DNA of 34,008 nucleotides from a virus. The number at the start of each line of letters is the position of its first letter. The first letter of the stretch is position 1. The notes under the pieces were generated by a model. It was not told where the DNA came from. It saw only the letters and a list, made by a program, of their open reading frames with translations, and did not search any database. Location of the stretch: positions 1 through 34,008 of the IMG/VR virus record IMGVR_UViG_3300032323_001427; one strand, given 5' to 3'. Below are positions 23,680 through 31,086 of this stretch, piece by piece. Position numbers and translations under genes: made by a program.

Positions 23680-23870
23680 CATTTTTATGTATGTATCATA
23701 AAAATGAAATATTGAAAATATTAAGATCGTCATTTTTGATGGATGCCAATACTATAAAATTCGATCATCTGGCTTATAAATGGTTTAGAAATGTGCGATA
23801 AGTGATTGACTTCTGCTCCTACGAGTGTAAAGTGAATGGAAAGAGGGAGAACGTTGGTTTTTGAATAAAT
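23680..23870. other. Intergenic region between the Vsr-like gene and gene 41
   Basis: About 190 bases between divergent genes. It contains the early-type plus promoter at 23806-23833 and a 20-codon open frame (23739-23801, starting MDANTIKFDHLAYKWFR) without promoter or ribosome site, which may be a remnant or chance. TTATAAATGG at 23774 resembles a late promoter but no gene starts nearby. No hairpin terminator was seen. Confidence 0.4.
23806..23833 (+). promoter_or_regulatory. Early-type promoter of gene 41
   Basis: TTGACT (23806-23811), 16 bases, TAAAGT (23828-23833). Unlike most of the set it lies 37 bases before its ATG (23871), so this mRNA should have a leader of about 30 bases, which includes a purine-rich GGAAAGAGGGAG. 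Confidence 0.6.
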
Positions 23871-25187
23871 ATGAATCTTGACTTAGAATACTTTGAAAAA
23901 ATAATAGCGCGTCAGTCAATCATCGACTCGTCGTATCTTACATCGATAGCTGATTATATTAAACCTGAATTTTTCGAGGATAAGCGAATCGCTACTTATT
24001 TTGAAATCGTTAAAGATTTCTACGAAAGAAGAAAAACGCTTCCTACGATTTCGGAGGTGAAAACTTATCTCACTGACGATTCTCTCAAAGAAGGATTTAA
24101 ACAATTGCTGCTATCGTTCAAGGATATTGATAAAAACTTGAACAAAGACGAATTGTATGATAATACTGAAAGATTTCTAAAAGAAAAAAGCGTATACAAT
24201 ACTCTTCTCAAAGTTGCATCTGAACTTTCCGAGGGAATTGTAGATACTTCTAAAATTTTAACTCAGTTTGAGACATCTTGTAATATCAATTTGATTTCAG
24301 ATAAAGGCATGGAGCTATTCTGCGATGCTGATTTATTGATTGATGATATTCTGAATGTGGAATCCTGTATATCCACTGGATGGGAATGGTTAGACGAAGC
24401 GCTGGGTGGTGGATACCGAGAAACTGGTAAAGGATTGTATATTTATGCGGGACAGGCCAATATCGGTAAGAGTATTTTCTTGGGAAATGCAGCGATAAAC
24501 ATTGCAAAGCAAAATAAATCTGTTTTGGTCATTACACTTGAAATGAGCGAGATGCTTTATGCCAAGAGAATGTCTTCTAACTTGACAGGAGTTCCTTTAA
24601 AAGATTTTGAGAATGCTACAGATTCACTGAAACGCTTACTTTCAAAAAGAAAGAGCGAAATTCCGAATGGGAAGATTTTCATTAAGGAATTCCCACCGAG
24701 CACAGTCACTCCAAAGCAATTAAGTTCATTTGTCAAAAAATTTAAGGACAGTGGTGAGAAAGTTGACGCTATAGTTATTGATTATGTCAACCTATTGCAT
24801 TCAACTGTTGGGACTAATTCGTATGAGCGTGTGAAATATATTTGCGAGCAAGTTCGAGCGATGAGTTATGAATTTGAATGTCCTATAATTTCAGCAACTC
24901 AGCTTAATCGATCAGCTTACAATACAAACAATCCCGGAATGGAAGGATTGTCTGAATCAATCGGGTTGGCGGCTACTGCTGATGTGATCTTATCAATTTT
25001 CCAAAATGAAGAAGATCAAGAAATGAACATCATTCGATTGGGCATGATGAAAAATCGATATGGTCCGAGAGGAATGGTTCAACCAATGCGAATTGATTAT
25101 AATACTCTCACTATTGAGCAATCCGATGAAGAATTGAATTCTTTTGGAGGTGATGATGTTTCATTACTTGAAAAATTCGCAGATTGA
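23871..25187 (+). CDS. 41: gp41 replicative DNA helicase (DnaB-like)
   Basis: 438 residues (T4 gp41 475). The N-terminal DnaB-type helical domain (1-150) is followed by the RecA-like motor. STGWEWLDEALGGG leads to Walker A GQANIGKS (194-201), then VITLEMSEMLYAKRM (motif 1a). AIVIDYVNLLHS is Walker B, ISATQLNRSAY motif 3, and MMKNRYGPRG the arginine-finger region. It unwinds the fork on the lagging strand and pairs with the primase encoded at 29475. No gp59-type helicase loader was recognised in the window. The C-terminus is acidic (GGDDVSLLEKFAD). Confidence 0.95.
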   Translation: MNLDLEYFEKIIARQSIIDSSYLTSIADYIKPEFFEDKRIATYFEIVKDFYERRKTLPTISEVKTYLTDDSLKEGFKQLLLSFKDIDKNLNKDELYDNTERFLKEKSVYNTLLKVASELSEGIVDTSKILTQFETSCNINLISDKGMELFCDADLLIDDILNVESCISTGWEWLDEALGGGYRETGKGLYIYAGQANIGKSIFLGNAAINIAKQNKSVLVITLEMSEMLYAKRMSSNLTGVPLKDFENATDSLKRLLSKRKSEIPNGKIFIKEFPPSTVTPKQLSSFVKKFKDSGEKVDAIVIDYVNLLHSTVGTNSYERVKYICEQVRAMSYEFECPIISATQLNRSAYNTNNPGMEGLSESIGLAATADVILSIFQNEEDQEMNIIRLGMMKNRYGPRGMVQPMRIDYNTLTIEQSDEELNSFGGDDVSLLEKFAD

Positions 25188-25195
25188 AGTAAATT
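25168..25195 (+). promoter_or_regulatory. Early-type promoter of the DHH-like gene
   Basis: TTGAAA (25168-25173), 16 bases, TAAATT (25190-25195), nine bases, ATG at 25205. It overlaps the last codons of gene 41. Confidence 0.5.
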
Positions 25196-25204
25196 GTATG
25201 ATAC

Positions 25205-26059
25205 ATGAACGTTTTTTTATGGGTAAATTCCGATTTAGATGGCGTCGGATCTACGATATTGCTTGGAAATATATTCAAAAAGTTTGAATATAAGCCTGTA
25301 TTTTTTGGAAATTTTGAAGAAGAGTATTTCAACTGGTATGACGACAACTTTCAAAACTATGATAAAGTTTTCGTAGTTGGAATGCCTTTGAATCAGCATT
25401 TGATCAATAGACTTGATGATAAAAAAGTGGTATTCGTATCCGATAGTGACGATATCGTGAAAGTCATCGAATCATCATTACTCCAAGAGAGAACATCATC
25501 ATGTTCTAAACTTTTATATAAAAAATTCAGTAAATCATTCAATTTTTCCAAGGATATTCAAAAATTAGTAGCTATAATTGATGATTACAATAGCTATAAT
25601 TTAAAATTAACAGAGAGTAAGATACTAAATGCTTTATTTAGAAAAAGCGGAAAGCAGAGATTCTATAATTTTGTTAATAATTTCTGGAATGGCTTTAAAC
25701 CATTCACAGATGGTGAAATTAAAGTGTTTGAAATATTCGAAAATGAATTACAGAAAGAACTTTCCAATCTTGAAATATTCAAAGGAACATATAAAGGATA
25801 CTCTGTATTAGCTACTTTTTCAAACTTCAGTGCCTCTGAGATTGCATCATCTATTTTATCAGCATATTCTCCAGATATCGTGATAGTTGTTAATTTAAAT
25901 ACTAAATTTGTATCATTTCGAAAGCGTAAGGATTCAAAATCCGATATAGTATTTATGGCAACTAACATTTGCGGAGGTGGAGGTAGTGAATTTGCATCAG
26001 GTGGACAAATCACCTCCAAGTTTTTAGAATTTACAACCACACTAGAACCACTACAATGA
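25205..26059 (+). CDS. DHH-family phosphoesterase-like protein, degenerate active site
   Basis: 284 residues with the two-domain plan of DHH/DHHA1 proteins (RecJ, nanoRNase). NSDLDGVGST (8-17) is the DxDG motif with D10 and D12, but the preceding His is Asn. The second strand, KVFVVGMPL, has Gly where an Asp is expected. The DHH position itself reads FVSDSDD (77-83), so both histidines are missing. The C-terminal CGGGGSEFASGGQI corresponds to the DHHA1 GGGHxxAxG element, again without the His. It is either a non-catalytic nucleotide or nucleic-acid binding protein or uses a reorganised metal site. Placed between helicase and gp32, it is likely part of replication or nucleotide turnover. Confidence 0.7.
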   Translation: MNVFLWVNSDLDGVGSTILLGNIFKKFEYKPVFFGNFEEEYFNWYDDNFQNYDKVFVVGMPLNQHLINRLDDKKVVFVSDSDDIVKVIESSLLQERTSSCSKLLYKKFSKSFNFSKDIQKLVAIIDDYNSYNLKLTESKILNALFRKSGKQRFYNFVNNFWNGFKPFTDGEIKVFEIFENELQKELSNLEIFKGTYKGYSVLATFSNFSASEIASSILSAYSPDIVIVVNLNTKFVSFRKRKDSKSDIVFMATNICGGGGSEFASGGQITSKFLEFTTTLEPLQ

Positions 26060-26343
26060 ACGATCCATCCAACAGCATGATAGAAACTGAACAGATGCAT
26101 CTGTTTATGTGTTACTGTACATTCATTGTCAATTTACAAGGTAAAAAAATGTCAGTGCAGAATGTTTTCGTATACACATTGCAAAACGAGAAGATGCGAG
26201 AATTATTGAAGAGACTATTGTCTCTCGATACAGATTTCGAGGTGGTTAAAACTTTCTTGGATTTCGATCCAAGCCTTGTCAAAAGCAAGTATGTCACGAA
26301 ATACTTGAACAGTCGAAAAAAACTTCCGAAAAAGAAGGCTTGA
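26056..26343 (+). CDS. Small hypothetical protein in the replication operon
   Basis: 95 residues. MHLFMCYCTFIVNLQGKKMSVQNVFVYTL suggests a small beta hairpin domain. A helical, basic C-terminus follows (MRELLKRLLSLDTDFEVVKTFL then LNSRKKLPKKKA). The ATG overlaps the previous stop (ATGA), so translation is probably coupled to the DHH-like gene. T4 late co-activator gp33 is of similar size and not otherwise seen here, but I find no convincing match. Function unknown. Confidence 0.6.
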   Translation: MNDPSNSMIETEQMHLFMCYCTFIVNLQGKKMSVQNVFVYTLQNEKMRELLKRLLSLDTDFEVVKTFLDFDPSLVKSKYVTKYLNSRKKLPKKKA

Positions 26344-26367
26344 CTTTTCCCGAGAGTTGAGTAAATT
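26340..26367 (+). promoter_or_regulatory. Early-type promoter before the membrane protein and gene 32
   Basis: TTGACT (26340-26345, overlapping the upstream stop), 16 bases, TAAATT (26362-26367). The downstream gene starts 14 (TTG) or 23 (ATG) bases later. It probably also serves gene 32. Confidence 0.6.
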
Positions 26368-26390
26368 AAAGGGGTAATCGATTGAAGCAC

Positions 26391-26591
26391 ATGAAATACC
26401 TAGCATACATCACACTTGTTCTGATTTTACTTAAATTAACAGGACTTATACAGATTAGCTGGGGATGGACACTGCTCCCAATTATATTACCAGTCTCTTT
26501 GGTTATATTTGTCATGGCATTTATAACTGGGATGACAATAATCGCATATAAACTAATAAACAAAAAGCAAACTAAAAATAAACTAAAATAA
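26391..26591 (+). CDS. Small two-span membrane protein
   Basis: 66 residues from the ATG (26391). A TTG at 26382, seven bases after a GGGG, could add three residues. Two hydrophobic segments (about 3-20 and 27-52) flank a short ISWGWTLLPIILP loop. The KLTGxIxxSWGW plus Pro-rich pattern is common in tiny phage membrane proteins of unknown role. The C-terminus is basic (KLINKKQTKNKLK), probably cytoplasmic. It sits two bases before gene 32. A lysis or membrane-anchoring role cannot be decided. Confidence 0.65.
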   Translation: MKYLAYITLVLILLKLTGLIQISWGWTLLPIILPVSLVIFVMAFITGMTIIAYKLINKKQTKNKLK

Positions 26592-26593
26592 TA

Positions 26594-27484
26594 ATGAGTA
26601 CTAAAAATAAATTCAACGCGAGCATGTTTGAGAAAATCAAGGACGCTCTAAACAAGACCACTGAATCTTCAGGAGGAGGCGCTTTTGCGAATGTTATGAA
26701 ATTTCCAGCTGGAAAGACATACACTCTCAGAATCATTCCAAATGTAGAAGATCCAGAGAAGACATTCTTTCACCACTATACCCACGGTTGGAAGAGCAAG
26801 ACCACTGGAAGTTATATTTCAACTCTTTCACTTCAAACCTTTGGTGAGCGTGATCCAATCACCGATACTTTCTGGTCTCTCATCAAGAGCGATGATAAGA
26901 ATGAAAAGGAACTTGGTAAAATCATTCGTCGTAAGGAAAATTGGTTCGCTAATGTTTATGTCATTGACGATCCATCAAATCCTGAAAACAATGGCACTGT
27001 AAAGGTTCTGAGAATTGGACCTCAGATCAAGAAAATCATCGACGATGCTCTGACTGGCGATGGCGCAGAAGAATTCGGTTTCCGTATCTTTGATATCGGA
27101 GAAGATGGTGCAAACTTGAAGATCAAGGCTGAACAAAGCGGAGATTTCGTAACATTTGCATCTTCTGGCTTCTACAATAAGCCTCAAATTAGCCTGAGCG
27201 ATGAGCAGATTGATAAGATTTATGCTTCTGCATATGATCTTGAAGCAATTTATCCAAAGAAGACCTTTGATGAACTTCAAGAAATTCTAGATGCTCATTT
27301 TTACGGTAAAAAGACTGAAGGTGTGAAGCCAAGCGCTCCTCCAGTTAATAAGACCCAAGTTGTGCATGATGATTCAGATAGTGATGATGATATTCCGTTT
27401 ACTTTCCCACAAAAAAGTAACACACCATCATCAGATCCATCCGATGATGATATTGACAAGTTGCTATCTGAACTAAATGATTAA
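26594..27484 (+). CDS. 32: gp32 single-stranded DNA binding protein
   Basis: 296 residues (T4 gp32 301). A basic N-terminus (MSTKNKFNASMFEKIKDAL) for cooperativity is followed by the core with TLRIIPNVEDP, HHYTHGWKSKTTGSYIS and NWFANVYVIDDPSNPENNGTVKVLRIGPQI. The last of these matches the T4 WANILVVKDPAAPENEGKV stretch. The acidic tail ends DDDIDKLLSELND, as T4 ends DDTDLDDLLNDL, and recruits partner proteins. The zinc-binding cysteines of T4 (C77, C87, C90) are absent: the matching region reads LSLQTFGERDPITDTFW. It coats single-stranded DNA for replication, UvsX loading and repair. Confidence 0.9.
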   Translation: MSTKNKFNASMFEKIKDALNKTTESSGGGAFANVMKFPAGKTYTLRIIPNVEDPEKTFFHHYTHGWKSKTTGSYISTLSLQTFGERDPITDTFWSLIKSDDKNEKELGKIIRRKENWFANVYVIDDPSNPENNGTVKVLRIGPQIKKIIDDALTGDGAEEFGFRIFDIGEDGANLKIKAEQSGDFVTFASSGFYNKPQISLSDEQIDKIYASAYDLEAIYPKKTFDELQEILDAHFYGKKTEGVKPSAPPVNKTQVVHDDSDSDDDIPFTFPQKSNTPSSDPSDDDIDKLLSELND

Positions 27485-27487
27485 TAT

Positions 27488-27952
27488 ATGCTAACTCCTG
27501 AAGATAAAAATACGTTGATTCAATTTGCCGGTCCTCTTTTTGCTATGAGTAAAGAGATTGACGGTATGTATTACAACGATTCCAGACCAAAAACGGATGG
27601 TATACCAGATTCAGGAATAGCTAGGGGTATTCAGGATGCGCTTGAGAGGGATTTCAGAGCCCATCAAGCGCATCCGCGCCCACAACCTGTGTATCAGGCT
27701 CCTGTATATCAACAGCCACCGGTGCAGCAGCAACCTCAACCATTGGTTGTGTATCCTGATCATAATTCAACTGGTCAACAAGCTGTCGATCAAGGTGATC
27801 AACTTGAGTTCAACTTCAATCAAAGCAAGCAAGATATCACAAATACTTTGTTAGAAGCGCAAAACAAATTATTGAAAGAGTTGAATAGTAAAATTGATGT
27901 GTTAATATCACTCACAACAAAAGATGACAAAAATAAAGGTAAACAAAGCTGA
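27488..27952 (+). CDS. Pro/Gln-rich hypothetical protein between gp32 and gp45
   Basis: 154 residues. The N-terminal MLTPEDKNTLIQFAGPLFAMSKEIDG looks like a small helical domain. A Pro/Gln/Tyr-rich linker runs from about 62 to 90 (QPVYQAPVYQQPPVQQQPQP). The C-terminal coiled-coil-like helix is NTLLEAQNKLLKELNSKIDVLISL, followed by a basic end (KDDKNKGKQS). The gene overlaps gp45 by 29 bases. A flexible-linker adaptor between replication proteins is a reasonable guess, no more. No family recognised. Confidence 0.6.
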   Translation: MLTPEDKNTLIQFAGPLFAMSKEIDGMYYNDSRPKTDGIPDSGIARGIQDALERDFRAHQAHPRPQPVYQAPVYQQPPVQQQPQPLVVYPDHNSTGQQAVDQGDQLEFNFNQSKQDITNTLLEAQNKLLKELNSKIDVLISLTTKDDKNKGKQS

Positions 27953-28643
27953 ATTTCTATTTTTCATAGATTCACTCTCACACCTAAGCGATTCCGCCAT
28001 TCTTCACATTAAGGATGGCGGAATTTCCGCTCTTGGAACTAACTTAGATGCTTCATTGTTCTTATGGAACACGATGCCAGTGGATTGTGATAGTGAAGAA
28101 GTATTAAATATCCCATCATTGATGAAACTGCACTCCGCATTAAAAATGTGTGGGACTAGTGATATTCTAGAACTCATCTTAAACAAGAACAATATAGAAT
28201 ACAGAGGTACAAACATTAAATTTAAGTATCATCTATACGAAGATGGTGTTATAATGAAGAGCAAGACAAGTCTTGCCAAACTTCAAAGTTTAAATTACGA
28301 TGCTGAAGTTAAATTCACCAAACAATTCATATCAGCATTCTTAAAATCAGCATCTTCGTTTTCTAAAATTAAAAAATTACACTTGTACACTGAAGATGAA
28401 CATTTGATATGGTCAATACAAGATAAAACTGTAGCTAATAGTGATGTGTTCAGTGTTATAGGCCAACCGGTTGATTTCGATTTGGATCAATTCATTATGA
28501 ATCTTGACAATGTTCGATTGCTGGTACTTCCCAAAGATGCTGATGTGACACTTAAAATGAATACCAAGCTTGGAATCGGTAAATTCGAGTTGAAATATGA
28601 CAGTGTTAATCTAAATTATATCATATCCACTCTAATAAAATAA
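27924..28643 (+). CDS. 45: gp45 sliding clamp
   Basis: 239 residues (T4 gp45 228). The repeating beta-alpha-beta pattern of processivity clamps is visible. ILHIKDGGISALGTNLDASLFLW matches the first clamp half. LELILNKNNIEYRGTNIKFKYHLYED and the second half, LHLYTEDEHLIWSIQDKTVANSDVFSVIG, follow, with a closing FELKYDSVNLNYIISTLIK. The clamp tethers gp43 and in T4 also activates late transcription with gp55 and gp33. Gene context (after gp32, before primase) supports it. No clamp loader (44/62) was found in the window. Similarity is structural-pattern level, so slightly less certain than the enzymes. Confidence 0.8.
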   Translation: MTKIKVNKAEFLFFIDSLSHLSDSAILHIKDGGISALGTNLDASLFLWNTMPVDCDSEEVLNIPSLMKLHSALKMCGTSDILELILNKNNIEYRGTNIKFKYHLYEDGVIMKSKTSLAKLQSLNYDAEVKFTKQFISAFLKSASSFSKIKKLHLYTEDEHLIWSIQDKTVANSDVFSVIGQPVDFDLDQFIMNLDNVRLLVLPKDADVTLKMNTKLGIGKFELKYDSVNLNYIISTLIK

Positions 28644-28645
28644 TT

Positions 28646-28978
28646 ATGATTGTTAAAAACAAAATATCAACTATGGGCTATTTCATGAAAAGACTTCGAG
28701 ATTGCGGATTCATCGCAATTCGTGTTTTTAATAAATACTCATATCAAGATCCAAGAAAATGGACTGTTATGGTAGATCCGGGAAATAGAAGCGTTTTAAT
28801 AACTTGTTATGAAAACAAAGAGTTTAAAGGAGATGTAGTTTTCGAAATCAACGATGGGGGAAATCAATTTCCTAAAAATTACAATCTGAAAACTAATTCG
28901 ATGGAAATTATCATCACAACACTATTGGAAAAGAAAGTTCCTCAAAAAACAGAGGACAATGAGTTTCTTAAAAAATGA
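28646..28978 (+). CDS. Small hypothetical protein after gp45
   Basis: 110 residues. MIVKNKISTMGYFMKRLRDCGFIAIRVFNKYSYQDPRKWTVMVDPGNRSVLIT-type beta/alpha arrangement, followed by VVFEINDGGNQFPKN and a helix ending EKKVPQKTEDNEF. The gene starts two bases after gp45 and ends overlapping the next frame. The RLRDCGF plus RKWTVMVDPG pattern looks conserved in spirit, but I cannot assign a family. A role beside the clamp is possible. Confidence 0.6.
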   Translation: MIVKNKISTMGYFMKRLRDCGFIAIRVFNKYSYQDPRKWTVMVDPGNRSVLITCYENKEFKGDVVFEINDGGNQFPKNYNLKTNSMEIIITTLLEKKVPQKTEDNEFLKK

Positions 28979-28994
28979 ATTAAATAATTATATT

Positions 28995-29279
28995 ATGGAA
29001 GACTCCGAATCAGATTATACCGACGATGATATTAAACAGTTATTAATCGATTCTCTTAAAATGAAATTGAAAGATACTAGGAGTAAGCCTAATAGAGTTA
29101 AGATAAATCAAGCCATCATATCATCACTAGGTGAGTTTCTAACATGTTTTAAACTTATAGGTTATGATATTGATGGCAATTGTGTTAATTTAACAATTAC
29201 TAAAACTGCCATGGACAAATCAGCACTTGAACAATCATTTATTAAAGAGTTTGGTAAGTTCATGAGTGACATGGATTGA
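28995..29279 (+). CDS. Small acidic-headed hypothetical protein
   Basis: 94 residues from the ATG at 28995 (MEDSESDYTDDDIKQLL). An earlier in-frame ATG at 28959 would add 12 residues and overlap the previous gene by 20 bases. The body is helical with LKMKLKDTRSKPNRVKINQAIISSLGEFLTCFKLIG and a beta pair DGNCVNLTITKTAMD, ending KFMSDMD. The stop shares one base with the next ATG (TGATG), so translation is probably coupled. No known domain. Confidence 0.55.
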   Translation: MEDSESDYTDDDIKQLLIDSLKMKLKDTRSKPNRVKINQAIISSLGEFLTCFKLIGYDIDGNCVNLTITKTAMDKSALEQSFIKEFGKFMSDMD

Positions 29280-29557
29280 TGAAATTTAAATTATTTAAAG
29301 GAATAAGATTCGGAAACGCATACGCTGTTCAAACCGGCGACTATGCTGGTCAACTTTTTATATTCATGCATAAAAAAGACGGATCTTATGAATTTCTATC
29401 GACTCCTTTGATGGAAAATCGAACAGTTCCAATTTCGGAGTTTGACTTCGCCCTCGACAATGGTATAATCGAGTATGTCAAAAGGGTTCCTAGATATGTC
29501 CGCAATATTACGCGGGCTCAATTCGAAGAAAACGCAAAATCCTCTGGTATTACCTGA
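29279..29557 (+). CDS. Small hypothetical protein overlapping gene 61
   Basis: 92 residues from the ATG at 29279; a TTG one codon earlier lies in the upstream stop region. MKFKLFKGIRFGNAYAVQTGDYAGQLFIFMHKKDG looks like a small beta-barrel, then TVPISEFDFALDNGIIEYVKRVPRYVRNI. The last 28 codons overlap the primase frame, and a full early-type promoter is embedded within codons 55-64. No family known to me. Position suggests an accessory replication factor. Confidence 0.6.
   Translation: MKFKLFKGIRFGNAYAVQTGDYAGQLFIFMHKKDGSYEFLSTPLMENRTVPISEFDFALDNGIIEYVKRVPRYVRNITRAQFEENAKSSGIT
29442..29469 (+). promoter_or_regulatory. Early-type promoter of the primase gene (best example)
   Basis: TTGACT (29442-29447), 16 bases, perfect TATAAT (29464-29469), five bases, ATG at 29475. 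It lies wholly inside the coding sequence of the previous gene and chooses 29475 over the next ATG (29496). Confidence 0.75.
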
Positions 29558-30566
29558 GAATTATGTAGTTTCTAAGTTTTTCGAAATTGGACCATATCCA
29601 ATTCAAAACGAATACAACAACACATACCAATGCTGTTGTCCCATTTGCAAAGAAGGGAAGAGTTTTGGCAAAAAGAGAAGATGTTTTTACATCCCTTCTA
29701 ATGATTTGATATTTTGTCATAATTGTGGATGGTCTAGCAAACCACTGACTTGGATTTTAAAGGTTAGTGGCATGTCGATGTCTGAAGTTTCAGATGAGGT
29801 AACTCAGGGGGGATTCGATATGTTGGACATTTCAAACTTTGATAAACCTGAAGTGGAAATTAATGTTCCTTCATTGCCAGAAGATTGCATTAATCTTTTT
29901 GATAAATCTCAGGTATCATTCTATTCAAAGAATAGCGTGGTTTTAAATATGTTGAAATATTTGAAATCTAGAAATTTATTGAGATCGGTTAATAAACCAG
30001 ATGCCGTTTATGTATCATTGAAAGATAGAACTCATAAAAATCGATTGATTATTCCATTCAAAGATTTGGATGGTAAAATAGTATTCTATCAAAGTCGTAA
30101 AGTGTTTGATTGGGATGAGAAAATTAGATACATATCTAAATTCAACGCTGATAAGAGCCTTTTCAACATACATAAAGTTGATGCAGAGCACAGTGATGCC
30201 ATATTCGCGTTTGAAGGCCCCTTAGACGCTTGTTTCGTTAAAAACGGAGTTGCTGTCGCCGGAATTACAGATGGGGGTAATTTTTTCAATGAGAAGCAAA
30301 GACAGCAACTATCCCAATTCAAATTCTTTCAAGTTATATGGTGTTTAGATAGTCAATATCTAGACAGTGCAAGTCGCTTGAAAAGTGAAGAATTATTAAA
30401 AGCTGGAGAACATGTATTTATATGGCCCGCTGTTGATGGTAAAAGGTATAAAGATTTCAATGAAATGTGCATTGATAAAGACATGAGAGAAGTATCCCAT
30501 GATTACATAAAGCAAAACACATTTTCTGGTAAGAGTGGACTTTTAAAACTATCAATCATTCCATAA
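29475..30566 (+). CDS. 61: gp61 DNA primase
   Basis: 363 residues (T4 gp61 342). The zinc-binding domain has CCCPIC (53-58) and CHNC (81-84), with RRCFYIPSNDLIF between. The RNA polymerase/toprim core follows, with NRLIIPFKDLDGKIVFYQSR and AIFAFEGPLDACF, where E and D of EGPLDA are the toprim metal ligands. QVIWCLDSQY fits the second acidic motif and KYKDFNEM the third. It makes short RNA primers with helicase gp41. It starts inside the previous gene under its own promoter and ends right at a terminator. Confidence 0.9.
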   Translation: MSKGFLDMSAILRGLNSKKTQNPLVLPENYVVSKFFEIGPYPIQNEYNNTYQCCCPICKEGKSFGKKRRCFYIPSNDLIFCHNCGWSSKPLTWILKVSGMSMSEVSDEVTQGGFDMLDISNFDKPEVEINVPSLPEDCINLFDKSQVSFYSKNSVVLNMLKYLKSRNLLRSVNKPDAVYVSLKDRTHKNRLIIPFKDLDGKIVFYQSRKVFDWDEKIRYISKFNADKSLFNIHKVDAEHSDAIFAFEGPLDACFVKNGVAVAGITDGGNFFNEKQRQQLSQFKFFQVIWCLDSQYLDSASRLKSEELLKAGEHVFIWPAVDGKRYKDFNEMCIDKDMREVSHDYIKQNTFSGKSGLLKLSIIP

Positions 30567-30597
30567 AAAAAGGCGCTTTATATAAAGCGCCTTTTTT
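30565..30597 (+). terminator. Intrinsic terminator after the primase gene
   Basis: A7, then a perfect 20-base palindrome GGCGCTTTAT/ATAAAGCGCC (30572-30591), then T6. It begins in the stop codon of the primase gene. The symmetric A/T flanks let it also stop minus-strand transcription from the late gene ending at 30621. Confidence 0.92.
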
Positions 30598-30620
30598 GTG
30601 TTGATTATTCTGATTATAAA

Positions 30621-31052
30621 TCAGACATACTTGTATTTCGCATTCTTGGTCTGAGCCATGAATCCTAAGAATCCTTGATGGAGAGCAGCTAAGTCGGATG
30701 CAACTCTGGATATTTTAGTTTGCTGTGATTGTTTCATCTTGTCAAACACGGTATCTGGCTCAGCATTCGCTAATCTGCTTTGAATGCTTGATGGATCTTC
30801 GCTGTTTAGAACTTTTAAGAATCCATCAATTTCGTTGATCCAAGTTTGTAATTCACCTACAATTTGTTGATTTCTTTTTGATAAGATATCAGCGAGTTCG
30901 CTCTGAGTGTCATCAACACTGGTATCAGCATCGAATTGGGTAGGATCGGTGCCGTCGTCTAGGGATGCTTCCATCGCATCTCTCTCGACATTCATCGCAT
31001 CATCGTCTTCTAATAGAATTTTTTTAAAACGTCTTCCGTATAGATTGGTCAT
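30621..31052 (-). CDS. Hypothetical late protein with prohead-type leader
   Basis: 143 residues from the ATG at 31050-31052; the frame is open far upstream, but ACTAAATA five bases before this ATG and the protein's character mark the start. The basic N-terminus MTNLYGRRFKKILLEDDDAMN has LLE before an Asp run, like a prohead-protease site. An acidic region (about 15-55) and a helical C-terminal half follow, with LQTWINEIDGFLKVLNSED and QGFLGFMAQTKNAKYKYV. No known domain. It is convergent with the primase gene and divergent from the late gene at 31087. Confidence 0.6.
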   Translation of the reverse strand: MTNLYGRRFKKILLEDDDAMNVERDAMEASLDDGTDPTQFDADTSVDDTQSELADILSKRNQQIVGELQTWINEIDGFLKVLNSEDPSSIQSRLANAEPDTVFDKMKQSQQTKISRVASDLAALHQGFLGFMAQTKNAKYKYV

Positions 31053-31057
31053 ACGTA

Positions 31058-31065
31058 TATTTAGT
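31058..31065 (-). promoter_or_regulatory. Late-type promoter at 31052 gene start
   Basis: Minus strand ACTAAATA (31065-31058), five bases, ATG at 31052. It forms a divergent pair with the late-type element at 31074 on plus. Confidence 0.5.
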
Positions 31066-31073
31066 GTAAAAAA

Positions 31074-31081
31074 GGTAAATA
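31074..31081 (+). promoter_or_regulatory. Late-type promoter at 31087 gene start
   Basis: GGTAAATA (31074-31081), five bases, ATG at 31087. It is identical to the element before the 592-residue late protein (GGTAAATA). Confidence 0.55.
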
Positions 31082-31086
31082 TATTA

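Noticed and set aside
23739-23801. 20-codon open frame upstream of gene 41
   Set aside because: Too short, no promoter at the usual distance and no recognisable similarity; kept only as a note in the intergenic region.
26056-26343. Late co-activator gp33
   Set aside because: Size and absence of another candidate are suggestive, but no residue pattern of T4 gp33 could be matched.
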